A stretch of DNA of 64,000 bases from Bacteroidales bacterium (GTDB taxonomy: Bacteria > Bacteroidota > Bacteroidia > Bacteroidales > UBA7332): the NCBI GenBank assembly GCA_028687995.1, contig JAQTZA010000002.1, positions 62,001-126,000 of the forward strand, given 5' to 3'. Under the pieces are notes generated by a model. The model was not told where the DNA came from, made no database searches, and saw only the letters and a list, made by a program, of their open reading frames with translations. A program made the translations under genes and the position numbers. Shown piece after piece: positions 37,327-46,933 of this stretch; the stretch's first letter is position 1, and every line of letters starts with the position of its first letter.

Positions 37327-38268
37327 TTATTTCAATAAAAATTGTGAGCTGATAGATTCATTGTCGATTACTCGTTTAATCGTTTGACCGATAAGAGCCG
37401 ATACACTTAGTATATGTACTTTCGAACAGTTCTTTTTAAATGGAATGGTGTCTGTCATAATCATTTCGGTTAGATCAGAATCGCACACACGTTGTGTGGC
37501 GGGATCCGACATTACAGCGTGACTGGCAATGGCTCTTACCGACTCTGCACCTGCTTTTATCATCAGATTGGCTGCTTTGGTGATGGTTCCTGCTGTGTCC
37601 ACCATGTCGTCCACCAAAATCACATTCTTTCCTGTTACATCTCCAATAATTGTCATGTGATCAATTTCATTTGCTTTTGATCTCGTTTTGTGGCAAATTA
37701 CCATCGGCACGCCGAAATATTTGGCATACGAGTTAACCCGTTTTGAACCACCAACATCAGGCGATGCAAAAACAAGATTTTTCAGTTGAAGTGACTCGAT
37801 GTAGGGAAGAAAAACAGATGACGCATACAAGTGGTCAACCGGAACATCAAAAAATCCTTGAATCTGATCGGCATGTAGATCCATGGTAATCAATCGGTGA
37901 AGGCCTGCTACACCCAGTAAATCAGCAATTAGTTTTGCTCCAATGGATACACGAGGTTTATCTTTTCTGTCTTGTCTAGCCCAACCAAAATAGGGGATAA
38001 CTGCAACAATTGATTTTGCCGATGCGCGTTTAGCAGCATCCATCATCAATAATAGCTCCATCAAATTATCGGAACTTGGAAAAGTAGATTGAATCAAAAA
38101 TACATGAGATCCACGAATCGACTCTTCAAAAGAGACTCCAAATTCGCCATCAGCAAAATAAGTGATGTTCATCTTGCCTAATTCGCATCCGATGCTTTCA
38201 CATATTTTTGTCGCTAAATACTGGGAATTTGTTCCTGAAAAAATTTTGTAAGGAGGGCTTTGTACCAT
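37327..38268 (-). CDS. prs: Ribose-phosphate pyrophosphokinase
   Basis: 313 residues. Makes PRPP from ribose-5-phosphate and ATP for purine, pyrimidine, His, Trp and NAD synthesis. Visible: FSGTNSQYLATKI, GEFGVSFEESIRGSHVFLIQST (ATP loop region), PYFGWARQDRKDKPR, and the PRPP-binding loop VILVDDMVDTAGTI. The acidic-hydrophobic loop (DDMVDTAGT) and MDLHADQIQGFF are diagnostic. Class I enzyme length. Preceded by a -7 box; the upstream GH13 gene is 99 bases away and may be separate. Confidence 0.96.
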   Translation of the reverse strand: MVQSPPYKIFSGTNSQYLATKICESIGCELGKMNITYFADGEFGVSFEESIRGSHVFLIQSTFPSSDNLMELLLMMDAAKRASAKSIVAVIPYFGWARQDRKDKPRVSIGAKLIADLLGVAGLHRLITMDLHADQIQGFFDVPVDHLYASSVFLPYIESLQLKNLVFASPDVGGSKRVNSYAKYFGVPMVICHKTRSKANEIDHMTIIGDVTGKNVILVDDMVDTAGTITKAANLMIKAGAESVRAIASHAVMSDPATQRVCDSDLTEMIMTDTIPFKKNCSKVHILSVSALIGQTIKRVIDNESISSQFLLK

Positions 38269-38305
38269 TTTTGTTTGAAGGATTGGAGGTTTGGTTTAGA
38301 GATTA

Positions 38306-38313
38306 CAAAATTA
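38306..38313 (-). promoter_or_regulatory. -7 box of prs
   Basis: TAATTTTG on the minus strand matches TAnnTTTG; TTG lies 22 bases upstream (complement 38336-38338). About 38 bases ahead of the prs ATG. Confidence 0.5.
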
Positions 38314-38367
38314 TATATTTCTCTTTGTTATCGCTCAATATATTTACATAAATATTTCAATTTGTTG

Positions 38368-40062
38368 TCATTTCTCGAAATTACATTTCAGTATAACACC
38401 AGAATGAGCTTTTATTTGCATTGCAAATGGAATAGATGACCGAAATTCTCTATTGATTTTTTTACCACTCAACAAATCTGTAAATTCAGCTTTTGTACCG
38501 TCTGCTATTTTGAGAAACTGAAATGCATGTTGTGGAATATTTACTTTGATGCTCACATCTTGTTGATCGAAATTTACGACAATCAGTAGCATCTCTTTTT
38601 TGTGTTTCCGTATAAATGCGTATTGACGTTCGGGATTAAATCCAGAATTGTGGTAATTGACATACATCAAATCGAAAAACTCACCCTCCCTGATTGCTGA
38701 TTCATCGTTACAAATAAGCAGCACTTTGTTGTAAATTTGTCGTAGTTTCTTTTGTTCTGGTGTGAGGAGCGAGAGATTGCATTTGCCATCGTTGTACCAA
38801 TTTCGCAGGGTGGAAGGGCTCCAATAATCGAAAATAGACGTTCTGCCATCTCGTCCACTAAAGCCTTCGTAATCCATCCCTTTTTCGCCCAACTCTTGTC
38901 CGAAGTAGAGCATAAACGGTGCACTGTTCAGCGTTGCAGAAACGATGAGTGCAGGAATTGCTTTGAATGGGTCTTCTGCAAAATAGTCGGAGGCAACGCG
39001 TTGCTCGTCGTGGTTTTCTAAAAAGTTTAGCATCTTTTGTTCGATTCCACCAAGCGATTGCCAACAACCGGTAATTACAGAAGCGGAGACGTGTCCTTTT
39101 GTTACGGTTTTCAACGCATCATAAAGTCCTACTTTGTCGTACAGATAATCAAATTTGCCGTTGAATATATAATTTCTGTATTCATTTGGATTATAGACTT
39201 CTGCAATAAAGAGAACATTCGGATATTTCTCTTTCACTTGAGGAATTACCCATCCCCAAAAATCGACTGGAACCATTTCAGCCATATCGCATCGAAATCC
39301 ATCCACCCCTTTTTTTGCCCAAAAAAGGAGAATTTCTTTCATCTTTTTCCAGGTATCGGGCGTTGGGTGAAACTCGTGACGATTGCCTTGGGTATAGTTG
39401 ATCCCATAGTTTAGTTTGATTGTTTCGTACCAATCGTTTACTGATGGAGAAGCACTAAAGCAGTCGTTTCCTGTGGCTTTGGCTGGATATTCTGTATAAG
39501 GTAGTTGGTCGAATTGGGTGTGAATCTGAGGATGGAATGATTCGTTGGGAATGTAGTAGAAATTGTTTTGCGCATCGAAATGGACTGCTGTGTTGTCGTT
39601 TTCCCCGAAGTCGGTTGTTTTTTTTGGTTTTGCATCCGATTTGTATTGGCGAGCGACATGATTGGGCACAAAGTCGATAATCACTTTCATCTCTTCTTTG
39701 TGTGTGCGTTTTACCAGACTTTCAAACTCCTTCATCCGTTGAGAAACATCGGTTGCCAAATCAGGATTCACATCGTAGTAATCTTTGATGGCATAAGGTG
39801 AACCAGCTTTCCCTTTTACGATGTTTGGATTGTCTTGTTGAATCCCAAATGCAGAATAATCGGTCGTTGTGGCATGTTCGATGATGCCTGTGTACCATAT
39901 ATGTGTACAGCCCAAAGCTTTGATGGATTTGATAGCTTTAGGTGTTACAGAGGCAAACTTGCCACTGCCATTTTCTTCAATCGTGCCATTAAATTTGCTG
40001 GTTGGATTGGTATTTCCGAAAAGACGATTTACTAATTGATATATGATTGGTTTTTGCTTCAT
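38368..40062 (-). CDS. GH13 alpha-amylase family protein, cytoplasmic
   Basis: 564 residues, no signal peptide, so an intracellular alpha-glucan enzyme. The (beta/alpha)8 barrel shows MKVIIDFVPNHVA (region I), DGFRCDMAEM with nucleophile Asp259, FIAEVY with acid/base Glu288, and FLENHDEQR with Asp352. A C-terminal beta domain follows (about 480-564). The catalytic set is complete. Likely substrates are glycogen-derived or maltodextrin oligosaccharides, but I cannot distinguish amylase from glucanotransferase by sight. It lies 27 bases downstream of the Gfo/Idh oxidoreductase gene on the same strand, and no glg gene is in view. Confidence 0.9.
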   Translation of the reverse strand: MKQKPIIYQLVNRLFGNTNPTSKFNGTIEENGSGKFASVTPKAIKSIKALGCTHIWYTGIIEHATTTDYSAFGIQQDNPNIVKGKAGSPYAIKDYYDVNPDLATDVSQRMKEFESLVKRTHKEEMKVIIDFVPNHVARQYKSDAKPKKTTDFGENDNTAVHFDAQNNFYYIPNESFHPQIHTQFDQLPYTEYPAKATGNDCFSASPSVNDWYETIKLNYGINYTQGNRHEFHPTPDTWKKMKEILLFWAKKGVDGFRCDMAEMVPVDFWGWVIPQVKEKYPNVLFIAEVYNPNEYRNYIFNGKFDYLYDKVGLYDALKTVTKGHVSASVITGCWQSLGGIEQKMLNFLENHDEQRVASDYFAEDPFKAIPALIVSATLNSAPFMLYFGQELGEKGMDYEGFSGRDGRTSIFDYWSPSTLRNWYNDGKCNLSLLTPEQKKLRQIYNKVLLICNDESAIREGEFFDLMYVNYHNSGFNPERQYAFIRKHKKEMLLIVVNFDQQDVSIKVNIPQHAFQFLKIADGTKAEFTDLLSGKKINREFRSSIPFAMQIKAHSGVILKCNFEK

Positions 40063-40089
40063 TTATTATAATTGGTAGATAAATCAATG

Positions 40090-41133
40090 TTATAAAAATA
40101 TTACTCTGTTTTGTTCGTGATTCAGAAATGCAGCCTCTAATATGGCAATCAATTTTAAATTTTCAGTGGCATCTATCGGCGATTTTGCATCATTCAAGAT
40201 ACATTCTGCCACTTGATTGTAAAACTCATTGTAATTTCCATTTTCTGTTTTCAACGACTGTCTGACAATTTTCCCATTTTCTTCAGTATGAAGTATTCCC
40301 CATTTTGTTTCATCGTTTGCACCCCAATTTTCTCCAACGGGAATGGTGCCGTTTTTCAATTGCTCTTCTTGTGGATCGAGGCCATATTTTACATAAGAAC
40401 CCATGGTGCCGTGCAATGTGTAGCGCGGAGTCTCTTCTCTCATCAGATAGCCGGCCCGAAGTGTCACCACGAGTTTGGGATACATAAGTTGAATCTGAAA
40501 GTAATCGTCAATTTGAGAGTTGTCTCGTAATTTTTCGATTTGTGCAAAAATGCCTGAAGGCATACCAAACAGAACGATTGCCTGATCAATCAAATGAGAA
40601 CCCAGATTGTAGGTAAGCCCAACGTGACGATTTGCCTCCTCTTTCCAAGTATTGGGAACGACGAAATTGCGATATCGTTGCATCGATGATTGAAATTCAA
40701 CGATTCTACCAAGTCGGGTTTCGTTTATGATTTTCTGAACGGTGAGAAAATCGCCATCCCAACGTCGGTTCTGAAAAATGGTCAGAAGTTTGTTTTGTCT
40801 TTTTGATAATGAAATTAGCTCTTCGCCCTCTTTTACGGTAAAAACAAAAGGTTTTTCCACTACGACATGTTTGTTTGCTAGGAGTGCTACTTTGCAAAAT
40901 TCGTAATGTGTAGTATCTGGGGTATTGACAATGATGAGTTCTATTTCTTCAATAGAAATTAGCTCAGCAAAAGAGTTAACGGTTTTAATTGTCGGGTAGA
41001 GTGCAGATGCTTCGTTCTTGCTTCGTTCGCATATTGCCGAAAGTTCAAAAGCAGGATTTGCATGCAATAACGGTGCGTGAAATACACGTCCCGACATGCC
41101 AAAAGATGCAATTCCTGTTTTTATTTTCCTCAT
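40090..41133 (-). CDS. Gfo/Idh/MocA family oxidoreductase
   Basis: 347 residues. NAD(P)-dependent sugar-dehydrogenase-type oxidoreductase. N-terminal Rossmann fold: KTGIASFGMSGRVFHAPLL (cofactor loop; Gly-x-Gly-like but with Met-Ser), NTPDTTHYEFCKVALLANKHVVVEKPF (the EKP motif). C-terminal alpha/beta substrate domain, about 130-347, with HLIDQAIVLFG. The substrate cannot be told; YdgJ/YvaA-like sugar dehydrogenases are the closest impression. Upstream of and possibly co-transcribed with the GH13 gene. The start (MRKIKTGIASFG) is unambiguous. Confidence 0.9.
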   Translation of the reverse strand: MRKIKTGIASFGMSGRVFHAPLLHANPAFELSAICERSKNEASALYPTIKTVNSFAELISIEEIELIIVNTPDTTHYEFCKVALLANKHVVVEKPFVFTVKEGEELISLSKRQNKLLTIFQNRRWDGDFLTVQKIINETRLGRIVEFQSSMQRYRNFVVPNTWKEEANRHVGLTYNLGSHLIDQAIVLFGMPSGIFAQIEKLRDNSQIDDYFQIQLMYPKLVVTLRAGYLMREETPRYTLHGTMGSYVKYGLDPQEEQLKNGTIPVGENWGANDETKWGILHTEENGKIVRQSLKTENGNYNEFYNQVAECILNDAKSPIDATENLKLIAILEAAFLNHEQNRVIFL

Positions 41134-41464
41134 TTCAAACGTTAGGTCGAATCAGAATATTTTGATAATAAGCTATATATGAATTTGTTGTGACTCGAAA
41201 ATCTCCGAAATTAATTTCTTCAATAGTTATTCTATTTCTTAGGTTCTGCAAAATAAAACCTGAAATTATGTCTCAACAAAAATGCGCAAGTAAAAGATAA
41301 CCCGAATAGGCTTTATAAGAAAGTGCAAAATAACATATAATTTTCTGAATGAGCAAAATTTGAGTTCTCTAATGGTCTTTTGTTGGATTGGATTAATCAT
41401 AAAAAAACGGTTGAAAATCTAAATCTCCAACCGTTTGAATCTGTTATTATCGTTAATCTTGGTT
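41134..41464. other. Intergenic gap between two minus-strand genes
   Basis: 330 bases with no gene. It holds the terminator of the MFS gene (41405-41436) and two minus-strand TTATTTTGC elements (complements near 41246 and 41323) that differ from the -7 consensus by one base and may serve the oxidoreductase gene. Otherwise nothing. Confidence 0.5.
41401..41436 (-). terminator. Terminator of the MFS transporter gene
   Basis: Minus strand: AAACGGTTG / CAACCGTTT (41405-41413 with 41428-41436), followed by a T-run (complement of 41401-41407). Confidence 0.85.
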
Positions 41465-42715
41465 TTAGATTTTAGCGGGATCGTGTTTGTGTTTAAACAT
41501 GAACGAAAATAAGACGGCTACCACCAAAGCGTAGATAGCAAATGTCAACCAAATGGAGTGCCAATCTTTTGTTCCGTTGTGAGTAAAAAAGCGATCGATA
41601 AGTTCACCACTTACCACGCTACCAATCACCGAACCAAAACCGTTTGTCATCATCATAAACAATCCTTGTGCACTGGAGCGAATGTTGCTGTCGGTGGTTG
41701 TTTCAACGAATAGCGAGCCAGAAATTTGGAAAAAGTCAAATGCCATTCCATACACAATACAGGATAGAACAATCATCCACAAACCACCAGCTGGGTCACC
41801 ATACGAAAAGAGTCCGAATCGCAATACCCAAGCGAACATGGAGATTAACATTACATTCTTGATGCCGAATTTTTTCAGGAAGAAAGGAATTGCCAAAATG
41901 AAAAGCGTCTCTGATATTTGAGAAATGGACATGATGATGGTAGAATATTTCACGACAAATGAATCTGCGTATATTGGCATTTTTCTAAAGTCATCAAGAA
42001 AAGTATCGCCATACATGTTTGTCAATTGCAACGCTGCTCCCAATAACATAGAGAAAAGGAAGAAAAGTGCCATTTTGTAATTGGCGAAAAGTTTAAAAGC
42101 ATTTAAACCCAATACTTCGACCCAGCTACTTTTCGTGGCAGTTTGTTTTAGTGGTGGGCATTTTGGCAACGTTAGTGAGTATAATCCCAATAAAATAGAA
42201 CCTGCAGCGGAGATGTAAAATTGCATGTCGGTAGCTTTGTTACCCGATAAATTGGTCACCCACATGGCGATGATAAAACCGACCGTTCCCCATACGCGAA
42301 TGGGAGGAAAATCTTTGACCACATCAAAATGATTGGTTTTCAGTGCATTGTATGTGATAGAGTAGTTGAGCGCAATGGTTGGCATGTAGAATGACATGGC
42401 GATAAGCATAAACCAGAAGAATGTATGTGGATCGTTAATCTGTGGAAAAAAGAGAACCGTTATTCCACTCAGGATATGTAGAATACTATACAACTTTTCT
42501 GCATTCATCCAGCGGTCGGCAATAATTCCAAAAATAGTAGGCATAAATATGGAGGAAATTCCTAATGTAGAGAAAATGGCTCCAAACTCTGCGCCACCCC
42601 AACCTTTGGTAGCGAACCAATAATTCGCAATGGTGATTAACCAAGCTCCCCAAACGAAAAATTGAAGAAAATTCATTAATGTCAAACGAATCTTAATGCT
42701 GAATATACGCTCCAT
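41465..42715 (-). CDS. MFS nucleoside:H+ symporter-type permease
   Basis: 416 residues, about 12 transmembrane helices. The N-terminus (LTLMNFLQFFVWGAWLITIANYW) and internal ADRWMNAEKL, FPPIRVWGTVGFI and SAQGLFMMMTNGFGSVIGSVVSG are of the NupG/XapB nucleoside symporter family. It most likely imports nucleosides or related ribosides; Bacteroidetes paralogues can carry other sugars, so the substrate is not certain. A -7 box (TAATTTTG, complement 42769-42776) lies 54 bases upstream. Confidence 0.88.
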   Translation of the reverse strand: MERIFSIKIRLTLMNFLQFFVWGAWLITIANYWFATKGWGGAEFGAIFSTLGISSIFMPTIFGIIADRWMNAEKLYSILHILSGITVLFFPQINDPHTFFWFMLIAMSFYMPTIALNYSITYNALKTNHFDVVKDFPPIRVWGTVGFIIAMWVTNLSGNKATDMQFYISAAGSILLGLYSLTLPKCPPLKQTATKSSWVEVLGLNAFKLFANYKMALFFLFSMLLGAALQLTNMYGDTFLDDFRKMPIYADSFVVKYSTIIMSISQISETLFILAIPFFLKKFGIKNVMLISMFAWVLRFGLFSYGDPAGGLWMIVLSCIVYGMAFDFFQISGSLFVETTTDSNIRSSAQGLFMMMTNGFGSVIGSVVSGELIDRFFTHNGTKDWHSIWLTFAIYALVVAVLFSFMFKHKHDPAKI

Positions 42716-42768
42716 TTTAATAAGATTTAAAGGATTGTGTTCTTGAAAAAGGTAATTTTTATGGAAAG

Positions 42769-42776
42769 CAAAATTA
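42769..42776 (-). promoter_or_regulatory. -7 box of the MFS permease
   Basis: TAATTTTG, consensus, on the minus strand. No convincing -33 element. Confidence 0.4.
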
Positions 42777-42866
42777 ATAAAATTATGTTACGAAAGATGT
42801 TTTCTATGAATTAAAATATGTGTAGATCCTTTCATTTACAAATAAGTCGATAACAATGCAAATAAA

Positions 42867-42911
42867 TAAAAAAATCCCATTTAAAAGATGATGAATCAGA
42901 TAAATGGGATT
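42867..42911 (-). terminator. Terminator of the lptF/G-ribBA unit
   Basis: Minus strand: AATCCCATTTA / TAAATGGGATT (42873-42883 with 42901-42911), then a T-run. It sits just beyond the ribBA stop. Confidence 0.85.
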
Positions 42912-42928
42912 GTTTATAGGTTGTTGAC

Positions 42929-44137
42929 TTATAGATGTTTGAGCGTATGACCCATTTTGTCTTTTTTTGTCTTCATATAAAATTCGTTATGCGGATTGTG
43001 TGAAACTTCGATGGATACATTTTCCGTCACTTCAAGGCCATAAGCTTCCAGTCCAATTCGCTTTACGGGATTGTTTGACATCAACCGCATTTTTCGGACA
43101 CCTATTTCTCGCAAGATTTGAGCGCCAACGCCATAATCACGTTCGTCGGCTTGAAATCCTAGATGTAAATTGGCTTCTACGGTATCAAATCCATTTTCCT
43201 GAAGTTTGTAGGCTTTTATTTTATTCATTAAGCCAATGCCACGACCTTCTTGATTCATGTATAAAATGACTCCTTTTCCTGTTTTGTCAATGGTCTCCAT
43301 TGCTTTGTGAAGTTGATCGCCGCATTCGCATCGTTTGCTACCAAAAATATCACCAGTTACGCAAGATGAGTGTACTCTTACAAGAATGGGTTCATCCTCT
43401 TCCCAAGTTCCTTTTATCAATGCTACGTGCTCCAAACCATTCGATTTCTGGCGGAAAGGAATCAGTTTAAAGTTTCCGTATTCGGTAGGCATATTTACCT
43501 CTTCACCTTTTTCTACAAGAGATTCCTTTGCAAGCAAGTAGGTAATCAGTTTCGAAACAGAGATTATTTTTAATCCGAATTGTTCGCCAATTTTGATTAA
43601 CTCTGGCAAACGAGCCATCGTGCCATCTTCGTTCATGATTTCAACAAGTACACCTGCGGGGAATAAACCTGCCAGTCTTGCTAAATCTACCGATGCTTCG
43701 GTATGACCTGCTCTACGCAATACGCCTCTGTTGCGAGCTCGTAATGGAAAAATATGTCCTGGACGACCCAAATCTTCTGGTTTGGTGTTGGTATCGCACA
43801 GCGCTTTTATCGTTTTGGCACGATCTTCTGCCGAAATTCCGGTTGTGCAACCATTGCCAATTAAATCTACCGATACAGTAAATGGTGTGGCGTGCAGAGC
43901 TGTATTGGTCGTTACCATTAAATCAAGATCGAGTTCGCTGCATCGCTCTTCGGTAATAGCTGCACAGATTAACCCGCGACCATGACGTGCCATGAAGTTG
44001 ATGATTTCTGGAGTAATCAATTCGGCAGCAACAATAAAATCGCCTTCGTTTTCTCGATCTTCATCATCGACAACAATCAGCATCTTTCCGTTGCGGATGT
44101 CTTCGATTGCCTCTTCGATTGTGTTTAGTTTGAACAT
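42929..44137 (-). CDS. ribBA: Bifunctional DHBP synthase / GTP cyclohydrolase II
   Basis: 402 residues. Supplies both precursors of riboflavin: 3,4-dihydroxy-2-butanone-4-P from ribulose-5-P (RibB half, about 1-205; [36 protein letters not shown]) and the pyrimidinone from GTP (RibA half, about 206-402). RibA has the zinc site [17 protein letters not shown], the active-site NQEGRGIGL and RVHSSC. The start codon is 3 bases from the stop of the LptF/G-like gene, so translation is coupled. I see no FMN riboswitch, since its 5' end abuts the upstream gene. Confidence 0.96.
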   Translation of the reverse strand: MFKLNTIEEAIEDIRNGKMLIVVDDEDRENEGDFIVAAELITPEIINFMARHGRGLICAAITEERCSELDLDLMVTTNTALHATPFTVSVDLIGNGCTTGISAEDRAKTIKALCDTNTKPEDLGRPGHIFPLRARNRGVLRRAGHTEASVDLARLAGLFPAGVLVEIMNEDGTMARLPELIKIGEQFGLKIISVSKLITYLLAKESLVEKGEEVNMPTEYGNFKLIPFRQKSNGLEHVALIKGTWEEDEPILVRVHSSCVTGDIFGSKRCECGDQLHKAMETIDKTGKGVILYMNQEGRGIGLMNKIKAYKLQENGFDTVEANLHLGFQADERDYGVGAQILREIGVRKMRLMSNNPVKRIGLEAYGLEVTENVSIEVSHNPHNEFYMKTKKDKMGHTLKHL

Positions 44138-44140
44138 ATT

Positions 44141-46030
44141 TTATTTCAATATTAATGTAAGTTCTTGATTGATGCGTTGTACAATTTTTAAATCACGTTG
44201 CACCCACTTCTGTTGAATTCGAATGTAAAAATAGAAAGGAACTCCAATGGGAAAAAGGCATCCGATGATTATCCTAATCCACGGTTGGTGTGGTGTGATA
44301 TTGTAACGCTCTAAAGCTAAAACAGGATATTCTCTCAGTTTAAAATAGATTTGTTGGTTAGCAGTATTATTTGCTTCTTCAATAATTTCTTCTAAAAGTT
44401 GATTGATTTTGTTCAACTGAGTAGCGTGAGTTCCTTCTTTCCAAAAAACAAAATAATTTGTCTTTTGTTTGTCCGAAAAGTATTGAATAGTCTCATTTAT
44501 AAGATTATTTTGCAATTCAATCATTTGAGTAATTTTTTCAGAATCAGCATTGAACATCACCAACTCTTTGCGAATCAATTCTCTTCCTTTTCTTTTTCCG
44601 AAAATCTTTTTAAAGAACAAAATATATGTGTCCGCATTTAGAATAACCGAATCACGAGCTGCTTTGTAGGTCAAGAATACGCCCAATGGTAAAAGTACCA
44701 CAGAGCTTAACCACATTCCTTCGAGAGGAGGCCAGCGGCCATCGCGTGCTAATTTGTATCCTGTGCTATCGAAAATGTAATAGACAATAAATAGAAAAAC
44801 AGAAAGCACAACTGGTACACCTAATCCTCCTTTGCGAATAATTGCTCCCAAAGGTGCCCCGATGAAGAAGAAAATTAAACATGCAAACGATAATGTGAAT
44901 TTCTTGTGCCATTCAATGTAATGTCGGTTGATGTTTTCTTCTTCCGATTTAACCGAATATTGTTTGAATTCAAACTCTTGTTTTGAGGAATTTGCAGATG
45001 CTATGGCGCGTTTGACAGCCGTAGATTTATCAGAAGGAGAAGCTTCTTCGTAAAGACTATCTACGTCAAATGTATTTGCTTGTGCGATTTTCGCCGAGTC
45101 AACTGGATTTTTTTGATAATAACTTTTACCGTTTAATGGGATCAATGAACCCGACGATTCTATGTTTTGTTTGTTGAAGCTATCCACCATTATCTCCATC
45201 GAATCGATAGAATGACGGAGTTCTGAGATATTTTTTCCAATGTATTGGTTTTGTAAAAAACCGTTGTCGAGCCTCGTGAAATTGGCATCGAAAGCAATCA
45301 GAATTTGCTTGAGCGAGAATGTCTCACGACGATATGGGACATTATTATAGGATGAACGCTGTTTTTTTAGGTTTTCAAATGATTCTCCATTGTAAATCGA
45401 GAAGACCAAATATTTCTTATCTTCCGTCATTTTGATATTCGCCGAATCGGCTACAATAGCCATAGCATCTTCAAACCCGCGTGAGAAATCGTAAATCATC
45501 ACATGATGCAAGATGCCTGTTTTTGGATCTTTCTTCTCAATGTATATGTTGTAACCATCTATTTGATCATAAAAAACACGCTCAGGAATATCCAATTCAG
45601 GCGATTTCTGTCGCACGGAAAGCATCAAACCCCACAACCTGACTTGCACTTTTGGCATTACATTGTTTTGGAAAAAGAAAGATCCAATAGCGATTAGTAA
45701 CAATGCAACGATGAGTGGTCGCATGATTCGAATCAACGAAATGCCAGCCGATTTCATGGAAAGTAGCTCTAAACTTTCGCCAATATTGCCAAAAGTCATC
45801 AACGAAGCCAATAAAATGGAGAGAGGAAGTGCCATTGGCACCAGACTTAACGCGGCGTAGAGGAAAAGCTCTGAAAGGACTGATACGCTGAGCCCTTTGC
45901 CTACAAATTCATCCACATATTTCCACAAGAATTGCATCAGCAGTATGAAGAGGCTGATGAAAAATGTCATCAAAAATATGGGTAGAAATGTCTGTAAAAC
46001 AAACAGATATAGTCTTTTGATTCGCAACAT
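44141..46030 (-). CDS. LptF/LptG family LPS-transport permease, extended form
   Basis: 629 residues, much longer than E. coli LptF/G (~360). The permease core is present: N-terminal helices ([28 protein letters not shown]), [18 protein letters not shown] and C-terminal helices ([22 protein letters not shown]). The periplasmic jellyroll lies between, with an inserted Ser/Asn-rich stretch near 270-360. About 190 extra residues follow the last core helices: a helix pair and a final segment with more hydrophobic stretches. It works with LptB to move LPS to the outer membrane. Bacteroidetes often encode such a long single form; whether a second permease exists elsewhere is unknown. Operon with ribBA. 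Confidence 0.9.
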   Translation of the reverse strand: MLRIKRLYLFVLQTFLPIFLMTFFISLFILLMQFLWKYVDEFVGKGLSVSVLSELFLYAALSLVPMALPLSILLASLMTFGNIGESLELLSMKSAGISLIRIMRPLIVALLLIAIGSFFFQNNVMPKVQVRLWGLMLSVRQKSPELDIPERVFYDQIDGYNIYIEKKDPKTGILHHVMIYDFSRGFEDAMAIVADSANIKMTEDKKYLVFSIYNGESFENLKKQRSSYNNVPYRRETFSLKQILIAFDANFTRLDNGFLQNQYIGKNISELRHSIDSMEIMVDSFNKQNIESSGSLIPLNGKSYYQKNPVDSAKIAQANTFDVDSLYEEASPSDKSTAVKRAIASANSSKQEFEFKQYSVKSEEENINRHYIEWHKKFTLSFACLIFFFIGAPLGAIIRKGGLGVPVVLSVFLFIVYYIFDSTGYKLARDGRWPPLEGMWLSSVVLLPLGVFLTYKAARDSVILNADTYILFFKKIFGKRKGRELIRKELVMFNADSEKITQMIELQNNLINETIQYFSDKQKTNYFVFWKEGTHATQLNKINQLLEEIIEEANNTANQQIYFKLREYPVLALERYNITPHQPWIRIIIGCLFPIGVPFYFYIRIQQKWVQRDLKIVQRINQELTLILK

Positions 46031-46092
46031 GAGCTAACTCTGTGGTTATGGAGTGCAAAGTTAGCAAAAAAGAGTGAGATATTTAGCCAATA

Positions 46093-46476
46093 TTACGCTC
46101 CGATAGTGTGTTTAAGAGCCTCAATTTGTGTATTCCAAAGTTCATGTGTGTCTTCCACTTCATCAGAAAGGCAGAAATCAGTGACTTCAATCTCCACTTC
46201 CCCTGATAATTCGCCGGTGTTAAGCTTAAATTCGAAGTAATATTTTGTGTTTGAATCTTCTTCCCATCGAAACCGAACGAAATGACCTTGACGAATATGG
46301 ATAAGTTCTGCTTTTTGGGGAGCTTTTTGCCATGTGAAAGTGTACATTTTTCCATCCACATCGACATCATCGCTAAACCATTTAGCCAATCCACTGGGAG
46401 TGCTCAGGTATGACCAAAGAAGTGAGACTGACACGTTCTTAAATTGGTATTCGAGACAAATTTTTTCTTTAACCAT
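46093..46476 (-). CDS. START-like domain protein
   Basis: 127 residues, one domain of the helix-grip (SRPBCC/START-like) fold: EYQFKNVSVSLLWSYLSTPSGLAKWFSDDV, then strands ending YYFEFKLNTGELSGEVEIEVTDF and a long C-terminal helix (ELWNTQIEALKHTIGA). Similar small proteins are common in Bacteroidetes and related to the AHSA1 fold that binds hydrophobic ligands. No ligand is known. It sits alone between the LptF/G-like gene (62 bases) and a tRNA gene. Confidence 0.8.
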   Translation of the reverse strand: MVKEKICLEYQFKNVSVSLLWSYLSTPSGLAKWFSDDVDVDGKMYTFTWQKAPQKAELIHIRQGHFVRFRWEEDSNTKYYFEFKLNTGELSGEVEIEVTDFCLSDEVEDTHELWNTQIEALKHTIGA

Positions 46477-46640
46477 TACTCTTCGTTGTGTATGTTTTTA
46501 CGCCACTAATATATGCTATTTTTTTATAATATGAATACAATTGAAGGAAAAAACGTAGAAAAATGTGAAAATTAGGCTATTGCGTAAATTAAGTGTAGAG
46601 GTGCTGCTCGTCTGGCATTGATTGAGTAAATTAATAGCAA

Positions 46641-46664
46641 AAAAAAAGAGTACCGAAGTACTCT
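46641..46664 (-). terminator. Terminator of tRNA-fMet
   Basis: Minus strand: AGAGTAC-TTCG-GTACTCT (46647-46653 with 46658-46664), UUCG tetraloop, then a T-run. Confidence 0.9.
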
Positions 46665-46671
46665 TTTGTAG

Positions 46672-46743
<72 letters not shown>

Positions 46744-46746
46744 ATA

Positions 46747-46777
46747 CAAAAGTACTGCTTTTTTTTGAATCTGCAAA
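46747..46777 (-). promoter_or_regulatory. Promoter of tRNA-fMet (TTTG-N19-TACTTTTG)
   Basis: Minus strand: -33 TTTG (complement 46774-46777), 19-base spacer, -7 TACTTTTG (complement 46747-46754). The end of the -7 box is 3 bases from the tRNA 5' end, so the primary transcript may have almost no leader. Confidence 0.8.
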
Positions 46778-46933
46778 TTTTAGATTCATTTTGTATCGCT
46801 TTTTGTCGTTGAAAATGGCTGAAATGCTATCGTTCAATGGGTTGAGTCTGTAAATTTTTTTTGTTAAAATTTATGATTGTTCAATCGTTTGATTTTTGCA
46901 ACGCTTTGATAATTGAACAAAATTAAAAATGGC

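Noticed and set aside
38368..41133. Polysaccharide degradation cluster
   Set aside because: The GH13 protein is cytoplasmic, and no transporter or outer-membrane partner is encoded beside it.
44138..44160. FMN riboswitch ahead of ribBA
   Set aside because: Only three bases separate ribBA from the upstream LptF/G-like gene.
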